Assembly: GCA_944989445.1 (NCBI GenBank)
Contig: CALYLW010000014.1
Coordinates: 2,268,978-2,332,977, forward strand
Direction: 5' to 3'
Origin: Ampullaceana balthica
Taxonomy: Eukaryota; Mollusca; Gastropoda; Lymnaeidae
DNA length: 64,000 nucleotides
Shown: in pieces, positions 54,901 to 64,000 of the stretch
Position numbering within the stretch: the stretch's first letter is position 1
How the letters are laid out: every line of letters begins with the position of its first letter
Made by a program: the position numbers and the translations under genes
The notes under the pieces: model-generated
Databases searched by the model: none
What the model was told of the DNA's origin: nothing
Seen by the model: only the letters and a program-made list of their open reading frames with translations

Positions 54901-57439
54901 CCGCGACCATCGGTACGACAGTCCAGTGCGCTGCCACTCGACCACCGCGTCCCCATCGCAAACGACGCAGCACTCACCTCACATGCAGAGATAGGACACC
55001 AACAGATGGTCAATAAGTTATCAGAGGCATGCAAGGAATTCGGTTTAACAATAAGCGTAAGAAAGACCAACAATATGAGACAAGGCACAGACCTCCTCCC
55101 AGCAATCTTCATTGAAAGAAACCATTGAATTTTGTCGAGGATTTCACCTACCTTGGCAGTAACATCACAAGCACACTCTCCCTGGAAAAAGAAATAGAAA
55201 CCAGAATAGGACAGGCCGCATCGTTAATGGCAAGGCTAAATCAAAGAGTGTGGAACAATGCGCAGCTCACTGATAGGATAAAAATCACTGTGTACCAAGC
55301 CTGCGTGCTCAGAGCACTCTATCATGGCTGCGAGGGTTGAACGACCTACGCCAAGCAAATAAAGCAGCTTAACAGCCTCCACTTACTTTGCTTGCGTAGG
55401 ATCCTACACATCAAGTGGTGTGGAAAAAAAATCACAAATGTAATTGTACTCAGGAGGAGCCATTTTATGAGAATGCACTCGATCCTGAGTGAGAAGCGAC
55501 TGTAGTGGTAGGGTCATGTCCACAGAATAAACTCAGAGCGAATTAAAAGAGCCCTGCTTTATGTTGAACTGGCAACAGGTATGAGGAAAAGATGTCGCCA
55601 CAAGGAAGTCTGCAAGAAAGACATGTCACTGGCGCGGATCGACCATAAAACGTGGTAGACCATTCCTGAGGAGCGCAACCTCTAGCGGTCAAAAGTGCGT
55701 GGGGGCATTCACGTAGCGAAGCCTCCCACACAACTAGGAGTGAAGAGAGAAGAGCAATGAGAAAGGGAAAAAGGGGAAGAGGAGCAGGAGTCAACGCCAT
55801 CGTCACTTTAGGCCGGACGGATTCCATATGTATATATATAATGTGCCTTTTTTAACGCTCTGATCAAAATTGTATGAAGTACATCTAGTTTTTATTTGTT
55901 GAACTTAGTACTAAAATGTATTTTATCTTACTTTTAGATCAGGGGGCGTCCATAAATGAAATCAAGCGCCTAAAAAATGGGGGTACGGTTAAAAAAATGT
56001 TTTCACACATTTGTGTCTATGTGTGACGAGGGGGGGGGGCTTTAAAAAATGTGACGTCACATAACAAATTACGAAACTTTAAATAAAAGTTCCAATTAAA
56101 ATTTTTATTTCTTACAATTTATTTAACGACGTTTTAAATGGCTTCACGCGTGTAACGATGTTAGAGTGCAGCCTATTACTAAATGCATACTTAAATTTTA
56201 ATAAGTGATTTGAAACAGTCTTATTTTCAAAAAGGACATATGTCTTTTATGGAGGGGAGGCGGCAAATCCTTGTGACGTCAAATTTAAGGAGGGGGGGGC
56301 TAACTTTTTGTGATTACGTGTGACGAGGCTTGGGAAAGTGGTCAAAATCGTAAGACGTCATTTATGTACAGCCCCTTACGCTTATTTTCTTGGTTCTTTT
56401 ACAAATTAAAATAATTTTTTACGACATTTTTTTAGGAATTCGATGTGTATAACACTAGATTTGACCACCAAAGTAGCCACAATTTATTAAGATGCTTAGC
56501 CGAGACCTGTGCAAGAACGCTAAAACATATTTACTTACCATTCATGGAACAAGATGCTTCCCTATACCAATGTGAATCCGTGATCACGGAGTTAAAGGTG
56601 ACTGCAGAATTTTTCATGTTGTACGTATTTTTAAAGGAATTGCAGATAATAAGATAGACTCTTCCGATAGCTGTTGATAGATTGTACGTAAGACTAATTT
56701 AATTTTTAAAATTATCAAACTACAAGAATGATTTGCTTAAATTAAAATTGGATCATTGGCATTTTTTAAAATAAACAATTATTTCTTGTGTATCAGGTGA
56801 TATGAAAATTTTTTTTTAAAGAATAACATATAAAGGGTGACACACTAAAAATGAGATCTCAAAACAGATTTCAAGAATTCATTCGTACAGGATGACGGCA
56901 TCTTAGGGACTTATTTATTTTTGGGAAAAAAAAGATAAATTCAATTAATTCTTACACGGCATATTGTAAGGTTTTAGTTACTACGAATTAATGTATGTTT
57001 TTTTTTGTGGGGGTGGAGGTTAGTGTGTGGGGTTCTTTGCTTTTTTAAAAAAAATTGTTACTTAACTCTTAGTTTTATTTGGATTGTTTTAAAGTTCCCG
57101 TTTTTTTTTCTTTGTTACTCTGCAATTAATAATTGTGAAGTCTCAAATGTGCACAATTCATCAAATCATCCTCGTTAGTATTCTTCACAAAGGTTTTGGA
57201 AAGCCCTTAACATTTATAGGAACCATAATGAGCAAATGCATTGACCTTCAGATCATAAAATGTATAAAGTCTGACGATATCAAAGTGATAATAGTGATTT
57301 TTACAATACCTTTTTCAGCAATTCACCAACATTTCATGGATCAATGTAGACATGACATTTCTTTCGGATGATTTGTTGACATTCTGGAGCCGGGAATGTC
57401 CATCTCTTAAATTTATCGAGATATGGATTACGGCCCAAA
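45926..57439 (+). CDS. F-box/LRR gene F, exons 1-5 (3' part beyond repeat array)
   Basis: Exons: 45,926-46,081, 46,475-46,589, 51,008-51,240, 56,436-56,597, 57,319-57,439. All are open with the phases of gene C. An upstream in-frame ATG at 45,893 could add 11 residues; the one at 45,926 matches C. The F-box reads WSDLPETVVIQIFLCLGDKD, RLSMAM, WYQGF, PRLWRTR; exon 3 has INYLQTFGSYLKNVEIIIDR, exon 5 has DDLLTFWSRECPSLKFIEIW. Introns are swollen: intron 2 holds a 4-kb hAT composite and intron 3 a 4.4-kb LINE-2. Exons 6-8 are not in the window; from 58.5 kb intron 5 is filled by a satellite-like array reaching the window edge. Closest relative is C. As an SCF receptor it would be functional only if the last exons exist downstream and so long an intron is spliced. 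Confidence 0.75.
46133..46335. mobile_element. hAT-like MITE in intron 1 of gene F
   Basis: Diverged copy (CAGTAGCGTGACTGGGG) at the same place as in the other genes, preceded by GTTATTAA. Confidence 0.7.
46957..47453 (+). mobile_element. Satellite-forming TIR element, single unit
   Basis: Begins AAATCCCTTATATT, ends ATATATAAGGGATTT; contains AAATGACCCACTTCCCGTCA, GAGCTGAAATTTGGCACATA and the TAACAATGCATCGTATC word found in all units of the 58.5-64 kb array. Confidence 0.85.
47710..50522 (-). mobile_element. LINE-1 family retrotransposon, longest copy (EN + RT), inactive
   Basis: Minus strand, 5' to 3': AP-type endonuclease part (50,447-49,890; LLAIKSNIIAEEI, VGSIYRPP, WIVGDFNLPDINW), linker (49,812-49,567), reverse transcriptase (49,477-48,218) and C-terminal piece (48,092-47,790). 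RT motifs: [47 protein letters not shown] and RLFADVCIIY. The second catalytic Asp of the FADD box is Val here, whereas the copy at 573-2551 still has FADD, so this enzyme is dead even where its frame is long. The N-terminus of EN is missing. The type of EN and RT suggests the CR1/L2 side of non-LTR elements. It ends in a GATAA repeat and is inserted in a satellite-type unit. Confidence 0.9.
51463..55840 (+). mobile_element. LINE-2 family retrotransposon, near full length, decayed
   Basis: Inserted in intron 3 of gene F between TATGTG and AATGTG. A 5' untranslated part of about 0.8 kb is followed by AP endonuclease (52,388-53,190: AVIGRELSRFGIDIACLQEK, GVGFAIKNW, LLGDFKARVG, DCETDHSMVA), RT (53,900-54,480: CGFRAGRST, FIDLTKVFGLVSRKG), the catalytic box written FAND instead of FADD (split by a SINE), YLGSNITSTLSLEKEIETRI, RVWNNAQLTDRIKITVYQAC and the tail. 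Many stops. About 53,270-53,660 does not look like LINE coding and may be a further insert. Confidence 0.88.
54669..54953 (-). mobile_element. tRNA-derived SINE nested in LINE-2
   Basis: Minus-strand SINE with head GGACGCGGTGGTCGAGTGG, B box GGTTCGAATCC, and the GATAAGATAAGA tail at the low-coordinate end. It splits the RT just before the catalytic FA(N/D)D residues, so this LINE was fixed in place before the SINE arrived. Confidence 0.92.
55942..56375. mobile_element. TWA-type MITE in intron 3 of gene F
   Basis: Ends GGGGGCGTCCATAAATGA and the inverted TCATTTATGTACAGCCCC, followed by TTA. Same position as in C and D. Confidence 0.78.
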
Positions 57440-57555
57440 GTATGTTGATATAGTTTTTTTTTCTTTTTCATTTCTATAAAATTTTAATGTGTCTTATAAA
57501 AGAACTTTCATTTGAAATTTTTAAAAAATATTAATGTTCTTCATGTTATTGCATA

Positions 57556-57800
57556 AAAAGGCAAACCCTTACAAGGAAAATCAAGTGTAAGCGAAAAAGA
57601 GACCGTCCAAGAAACACTTGGCGCCGAGAATTGGAGGCGGGCATCAAGAGAATTCGCCTTAACTGGAAGATCCTGGAGAGGCTCGTCCAGAATAGGGATG
57701 CCTGGAGATCTCTCTTATGTGACCTATGCCCTTGGAGGAATAACAGACGCCAAATGATGATCAGTGGATGCCACTCATGAACAAGAAAGCTCAACAGCAA
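57556..57800 (+). mobile_element. LINE 3' end fragment in intron 5 of gene F
   Basis: The plus strand reads KRKRDRPRNTWRRELEAGIK, RIRLNWKILERLVQNRDAWR and SLLCDLCPWRNNRRQ without a stop, the conserved end of a LINE polyprotein. Orthologous to 13,212-13,440, where it is more decayed. Confidence 0.78.
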
Positions 57801-57840
57801 CATCATGTTATGGCAACAATATTTAGTGTCTATTGACTAT

Positions 57841-58400
57841 TAATCTAAAAGAGACATAAAACTAAAATGCTACCTCTCTTTCGTGAGACCTGTACTAGAA
57901 TATGCATCTTCTGTTTGGAACCCATCCACCAAAGAAAACATTGATAAACTAGAACAAATTCAAAAAAGAGCTGCCAGATTTATTATTGGAGTATATTCAA
58001 AACTGACAAGAATAACACCATTAGTTAAATTATTAAACCTTTAAACACTAGAGGATAAAAGAACCAAGAGTAAAGTAGTAATCAAACATAAAGCAATTAA
58101 TTCTAATTTAGAAATACAACACAAAGATAACTTAATACAACCCTCAGATAGACATAAGGATAAAAATAACTTTCTTATTCCGTATGCAAGAACAAACAAA
58201 TACACATTTTCGTTCTTCCCGTCCAGATTTCGGGCGTGGAATGGGTTGACTGAAGAAACCAGGAAATCCAACACTTTATCAACATTTAAATCTCTAATAA
58301 AAATGCAGGACTAAACACAAACCATATATAAGCGTAGGACGCAATAATCTTCTGAATAGAAGGAGCTTCTGTATACAGATAAATGAGATAAGATAAGATA
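57841..58400 (+). mobile_element. LINE-1 family, short 5'-truncated insertion
   Basis: Plus-strand C-terminal part (VRPVLEYASSVWNPSTKENI-like, KAINSNLEIQHKDNLIQPSD, FLIPYARTN) followed by GAATAGAAGGAGCTTCTGTA and GATAAGATAAGATA. Gene C at 13,478 has the unfilled site (CTATTGACTAATGACATTTT), so it inserted after the duplication. Confidence 0.92.
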
Positions 58401-58531
58401 ATGACATTTTCGTAATATAGATTCTCATAGATTCCAGCTGTCCTCAAAGTCACAGTGCGCATGTTCAATGTTTGGGAGAGAAAGGAAAATGATAATTGGA
58501 AAATGACATTTGTAGACTAGCCACGGGATTG

Positions 58532-61500
58532 TTATTAAATCCCTTATATTAACTTCACCGACGTCACTGTCTTGGGCACCGCGGAAAATTAGAAGTCAAA
58601 ATTGACCCACTTCCCGTCATGCCATCGAGCTGAAATTCGGTACACGGACCCGTGTCACCTAACAATGCATCGTATCGAAAATTCAGATCGATCGAACGTA
58701 CAGTTATTAAATTAATGCAATTTTAGTTTATCTCTATACGAGGTATGTAATTCAATTTCACGGTTTGTTATTTTTTAAAATCCCTTATATTAACTTCGCG
58801 GCCGGTCATCTCTGTCTGTCGTCATCTCATGGGCTGGGCTGGCGGAAAAAGAAAAGTAAAAAATGACCCACTTCCAGTGATCCGATCAAGCTGAAATTTA
58901 GCACACGGACCCGTCTTACCTAACAATGCATCGTATCAAAATTTCAGATCGATCGATCGTACCATAATTAAATTAATGCATTTTTAGTTTATCCTTATAT
59001 GAGGTATGTAATTCAAATTCACGGTTTGTTATTGTTTTTTTCGCACGTGAAAGTTTGAGTTGACGCTTTGAGGCAACCCATCGACGTACCCGCGTGCTTT
59101 TGTTTACATTTTACGTATCATGCTGAGCTCGGTCAAGCGAATCGGTGACCAGACTTTTCCCCTTTACCATCCCCCCCCCGGGTTATTAGGCAAAGTTGAA
59201 CTACGACATATTCAGTCTGTAAATATTTGTAAATACTTTTAGTTATGTCTCATATATAAGAGATTTATAGTCAAAAACTTTGTTTTTACTGGTTGGTTTT
59301 ATTTAAATCCCTTATATTAACTTCGCGGCCGTCTCTCTCTGTCTGTCTTGGGCGGGCGGGCGGAAAAACAAAAGTAAAAAATGACCCAAGTATCGTGATC
59401 CGATCGAGCTGAAATTTGGCACACGGGCCCCTCTCACCTAACAATGCATCGTGTCAAAATTTCAGATCGATCGATCGTACCGTAATTAATTTAATGTATT
59501 TTTAGTTTATCCTAATATGAGGTATGTAATTCAAATTCACCTTTTTTTTTGATATTGTTTTTTTTCCACGTGAAAGTTTGAGTTGACGCGTTGAGGCGAC
59601 CCATCGTTTACATTTTACGTGTCACGCTGAGCTTGGTCAAGCGAATCGGTGACCAGACTTTTCCCCCTCTCCGACCCCACCCCCCCACAGGGTTATGAAG
59701 CATAGTTGAGTTAAACAGATTCAGTCTGTATATGTTTGTAGCGTTTGAAAATAATCAATACTGTTAGTTATGTCTCATATATAAGGGATTTATAGTCAAA
59801 AACTTTATTTTTACGGGTTTGTTTTATTTAAATCCCTTATATTAACTTCGCGGCCGTCTCTCTCTGTCTGTCTTGTGCGGGCGGGCGGAAAAACAAAAGT
59901 AAAAAATGACCCAAGTATCGTGATCCGATCGAGCTGAAAGTTGGCACACGGGCCCCTCTCACCTAACAATGCATCGTGTCAAAATTTCAGCTCGATCGAT
60001 CGTACCATAATTAAATTAATGCATTTTTAGTTTATCCTTTTATGAGGTATGTAATTCAAATTCACGGTTTGTTATTGTTTTTTTCCCCACGTGAGAGTTT
60101 GAGTTGACGCGTTGACGCGATCCATCGACGTACCCTCGTGCTTTTGTTTACATTTTACGTGTCATGCTGAGCTCAGTTCCCCTCCTCCCCCCCCTATGAA
60201 TATGAAGCAAAGTTGAGTTAGGAGTTTAAAAATAAAAATACTGTTAGTTATGTCTGATATATAAGGGATTTATAGTCAAAAACTTTGTTTTTACGGGTTT
60301 GTTTTTTTAAATCCCTTATATTAACGTCGCGGCCGTCTCTTTCTGTCGTCATCTCATGGGCGGGCGGGCAGAAAAACAAAAGTAAAATAAAACAAACCCG
60401 TAAAAACAAAGTTTTTGACTATAAATCCCTTATATATGAGACATAACTAACAGTATTGATTATTTTCAAACATTTACAGACTGAATCTGTCTTAACTCAA
60501 GTTTGCTTCATAACCCTAGGGGGGGAGGGGTGGGTGGGAGGGGGAGAGGGGAAAAGTCTGGTCACTGATTCGCTTGACCGAGCTCAGAGTGACACGTAAA
60601 ATGTAAACAAAAGCGCCCCGTCGCTTCGTTGGGTCGCCTCAATGCGTCAGCTCAAACTTTCACGTGGCAAAAAAACAATAACAAACCGTGAATTTAAATT
60701 ACATACCTCATATAAGGATAAACTAAAAATGCATTAATTTAATTACGGTACGTTCGATCGATCTGAAATTTTGATACGATGCATTGTTAGGTCAGACGGG
60801 TCCGTGTGCCAAATTTCAGTTTGATCGGATCATGGGAAGTGGGTCATTTTTGACTTCTGTTTTTCCGCCCGCCCAAGACAGACAGAGAGAGAGAGAGAGA
60901 GAGAGACGCCGGTGAAGTTAATATAAGGGATTTAAAAATGACCCACTTACCGTTATCCGACCGAGGTGAGATTTGCCACACGGGCCCGTCTGACTTCACA
61001 ATGCATCGTATCAAAATTTCAGATCGATCGATCGTACCGTAATTAAATTAATGCATTTTTAGTTTATCCTTATATGAGGTATGTAATTCAAATTCACGGT
61101 TTGTTATTGTTTTTTTTCCCACGTGAAAGTTTTAGTTGACGCTTTGAGGCGACCCATCGACGTACCCGCGTGCTTTTGTTTACATTTTACGTGTCATGCT
61201 GAGCTCGGTCAAGCGAATCGGTGACCAGACTTTTCCCCCTCTACCACCCCCCCCCCTCCCCCCGGGTTATGAAGCAAAGTTGAGTTACGACAGATTCAGT
61301 CTGTAAATATTTGTAAATACTTTTAGTTATGTCTCATATATAAGGGATTTATAGTCAAAAACTTTGTTTTTACGGGTTTGTTTTATTAAAGCCCTTATAT
61401 TAACTTCGCGGCCGTCTCTCTCTCTGTCTGTCTTGGGCGGGCGGGCGGAAAAACAAAAGTCAAAAATGACCCACGTATCGTGATCCGATCGAGCTGAAAT

Positions 61501-63938
61501 TTGGCACACGGGCCCGTCTCACCTAACAATGCATCGTATCAAAATTTCAGATCGATCGATCGTACCGTAATTAAATTAATGCATTTTTAGTTTATCCTTT
61601 TATGAGGTATGTAATTCAAATTCACGGTTTGTTATTGTTTTTTTCCCACGTGAGAGTTTGAGTTGACGCGTTGACGTGATCCATCGACGTACCCGCGTGC
61701 TTTTGTTTACATTTTACGTGTCATGCTGAGCTCAGTCCCCCCCCCCTAGGGTTATGAAGCAAAGTTGAGTTAGGATTTTGAAAATAAAAAATACTGTTAG
61801 TTATGTCTGATATATAAGGGATTTATAGTCAAAAACTTTGTTTTTACGGGTTTGTTTTTTTAAATCCCTTATATTAACTTCGCGGCCGTCCCTGTCTGTC
61901 GTCATCTCATGGGCGGGCGGGCAGAAAAACAAAAGTAAAAAAATGACCCACTTACCGTTATCCGACAAAGGTGAAATTTGGCACACGGGCATGTCTGACC
62001 TCACAATGCATCTTATCAAAATTTCAGATCAATCGATCGTACCGTAATTAAATTAATGCATTTTTAGTTTATCCTTATATGAGGTATGTAATTCAAATTC
62101 ACGGTTTGTTATTGTTTTTTTCCCCACGTGAGAGTTTGAGTTGACGCGTTAACGCGATCCATCGACGTACCCGCGTGCTTTTGTTTACATTTTACGTGTC
62201 ATGCTGAGCTCGGTCAAGCGAATCGGTGACCAGACTTTTCCCCCTTACCATCGGGTTATTAGGCAAAGTTGAACTACGACAGATTCAGTCTGTAAATATT
62301 TGTAAATACTTTTAGTTATGTCTCATTTATAAGGGATTAATAGTCAAAAACTTTGTTTTTACGGGTTTGTTTTATTTAAATCCCTTATATTAACTTCGCG
62401 GCCGTCTCTCTCTGTCGGTCTTGGGCGGGCGGGCAGAAAAACAAAAGTAAAAAATGACCCAAGTATCGTGATCCGATCGAGCTGAAATTTGGCACACGGG
62501 CCCCTCTCACCTAACAATGCATCGTGTCAAAATTTCAGATCGATCGATCGTACCGTAATTAATTTAATGTATTTTTAGTTTATCCTTATATGAGGTATGT
62601 AATTCAAATTCACTGTTTGTTATTGTTTTTTTCCACGTGAAAGTTTGAGTTGACGCGTTAAGGCGACCCATCGTTTACATTTTACGTGTCACGCTGAGTT
62701 CGGTCAAGCGAATCGGTGACCAGACTTTTCCCCCTCTCCCACCCCACCCCCCCACAGGGTTATGAAGCATAGTTGAGTTAGACAGATTCAGTCTGTATAT
62801 GTTTGTAGCGTTTGAAAATAATCAATACTGTTAGTTATGTCTCATATATAAGGGATTTATAGTCAAAAACTTTATTTTTACGGGTTTGTTTTATTTAAAT
62901 CCCTTATATTAAATTCGCGGCCGTCTCTCTCTGTCTGTCTTGGGCGGGCGGGCGGAAAAACAAAAGTAAAAAATGACCCAAGTATCGTGATCCGATCGAG
63001 CTGAAAGTTGGCACACGGGCCCCTCTCACCTAACAATGCATCGTGTCAAAATTTCAGCTCGATCGATCGTACCATAGTTAAATTAATGCATTTTTAGTTT
63101 ATCCTTATATGAGGTATGTAATTCAAATTCACGGTTTGTTATTGTTTTTTCCCCAGTGAGAGTTTGAGTTGACGCGTTGACGCGATCCATCGACGTACCC
63201 GCGTGCTTTTGTTGACATTTTACGTGTCATGCTGAGCTCATTCCCCCCCCCCTATGAATATGAAGGAAAGTTGAGTTAGGAGTTTTAAAATAAAAAATAC
63301 TGTTAGTTATGTCTGATATATAAGGGATTTATAGTCAAAAACTTTGTTTTTACGGGTTTGTTTGTTTAAATTACCTTATATTAACGTCGCGGCCGTCTCT
63401 GTCTGTCGTCATCTCATGGGCGGGCGGGCAGAAAAACAAAAGTAAAATAAAACAAACCCGTAAAAACAAAGCTTTTGACTATAAATCCCTTATATATGAG
63501 ACATAACTAACAGTATTGATTATTTTCAAACATTTACAGACTGAATCTGTCTTAACTCAAGTTTGCTTCATAACCCTAGGGGGGAGGGGTGGGTGGGAGG
63601 GGGAGAGGGGAAAAGTCTGGTCACTGATTCGCTTGACCGAGCTCAGAGTGACACGTAAAATGTAAACAAAAGCGCCCCGTCGCTTCGTTGGGTCGCCTCA
63701 ATGCGTCAGCTCAAACTTTCACGTGGCAAAAAAACAATAACAAACCGTGAATTTAAATTACATACCTCATATAAGGATAAACTAAAAATGCATTAATTTA
63801 ATTACGGTACGTTCGATCGATCTGAAATTTTGATACGATGCATTGTTAGGTCAGACGGGTCCGTGTGCCAAATTTCAGTTTGATCGGATCATGGGAAGTG
63901 GGTCATTTTTGACTTCTGTTTTTTCGCCCGCCCAAGAC

Positions 63939-63980
<42 letters not shown>

Positions 63981-64000
63981 GCCGGTGAAGTTAATATAAG
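58532..64000. repeat. Satellite-like array of TIR-element units with ~3.06 kb higher-order period
   Basis: At least ten direct units begin AAATCCCTTATATTAACNTCG (58,534; 58,779; 59,305; 59,830; 60,307; 60,923 truncated; 61,387; 61,862; 62,378; 62,893; 63,367) and end ATATATAAGGGATTTATAGT, so each has 13-bp inverted termini. Units are mostly 470-530 bp. Inverted units lie at 60,385-60,945 and 63,445-64,000. The block 59,305-60,945 recurs at 62,378-64,000 with an offset of about 3060-3073 bp. Each unit contains GATCNGATCGAGCTGAAATT, ACCTAACAATGCATCGT and GATCGATCGTACCGTAATTA. The array continues past the window edge. No coding potential; the 60-70 residue open frames across it come from the repeat itself. 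Confidence 0.92.
60884..60906. repeat. (GA)n run within inverted unit
   Basis: A run of GA in the inverted unit; the matching run in the next higher-order repeat (63,942-63,979) is longer, showing slippage since the units separated. Confidence 0.8.

Noticed and set aside
61327..62047. Repeated 60-72 residue frames on both strands in the array
   Set aside because: They follow the repeat unit, differ by length changes between units, and resemble no protein; they are by-products of the satellite.

Overview
This is eukaryotic, AT-rich, intron-containing animal DNA. The host genes, the mix of AP-endonuclease LINEs, a tRNA-headed SINE, hAT elements and Helitrons, and the lack of any compact gene layout suggest an invertebrate, probably a mollusc such as a gastropod. 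That placement is inference; no species-diagnostic marker was found.

The only host genes I can support are a plus-strand tandem array of six F-box/leucine-rich-repeat genes, FBXO39/FBXO33-like, in different states of completeness. A (4465-5681) shows only its last two exons, the rest lying left of the window. B (6777-7484) is a frameshifted two-exon pseudogene. C (9685-22434) is a complete eight-exon gene whose exons join into an uninterrupted 391-residue reading frame. D (23988-37569) keeps all eight exons but is broken in exon 3. E (39363-40120) is a two-exon copy that ends just after the F-box with an open frame of about 118 residues. F (45926-57439) has exons 1-5 intact and then runs into a repeat array. 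Intron positions and phases agree between copies.

The array shows a larger duplication: window position 1 corresponds to about 31,770, so A-end/B/C and D-end/E/F are two copies of a segment of roughly 32 kb that have since received different insertions. Several insertions can be dated by an empty site in the other copy.

Most of the rest is transposon-derived. It includes two main LINE families (one shares its 3' tail with a tRNA-derived SINE), hAT elements with clear 8-bp target duplications (some nested three deep), TA-flanked and TWA-flanked MITEs, Helitron ends with a fragment of the Helitron helicase, and decayed coding fragments of other DNA transposons. From 58.5 kb to the window end lies a satellite-like array built from a short terminal-inverted-repeat unit, organised in a higher-order period near 3.06 kb that includes one inverted member.

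If functional, the F-box proteins would act as substrate receptors of SCF ubiquitin ligases: the N-terminal F-box binds Skp1 and the C-terminal LRRs bind targets. Copies that keep only the F-box (E) could bind Skp1 without a target domain; this is inference.
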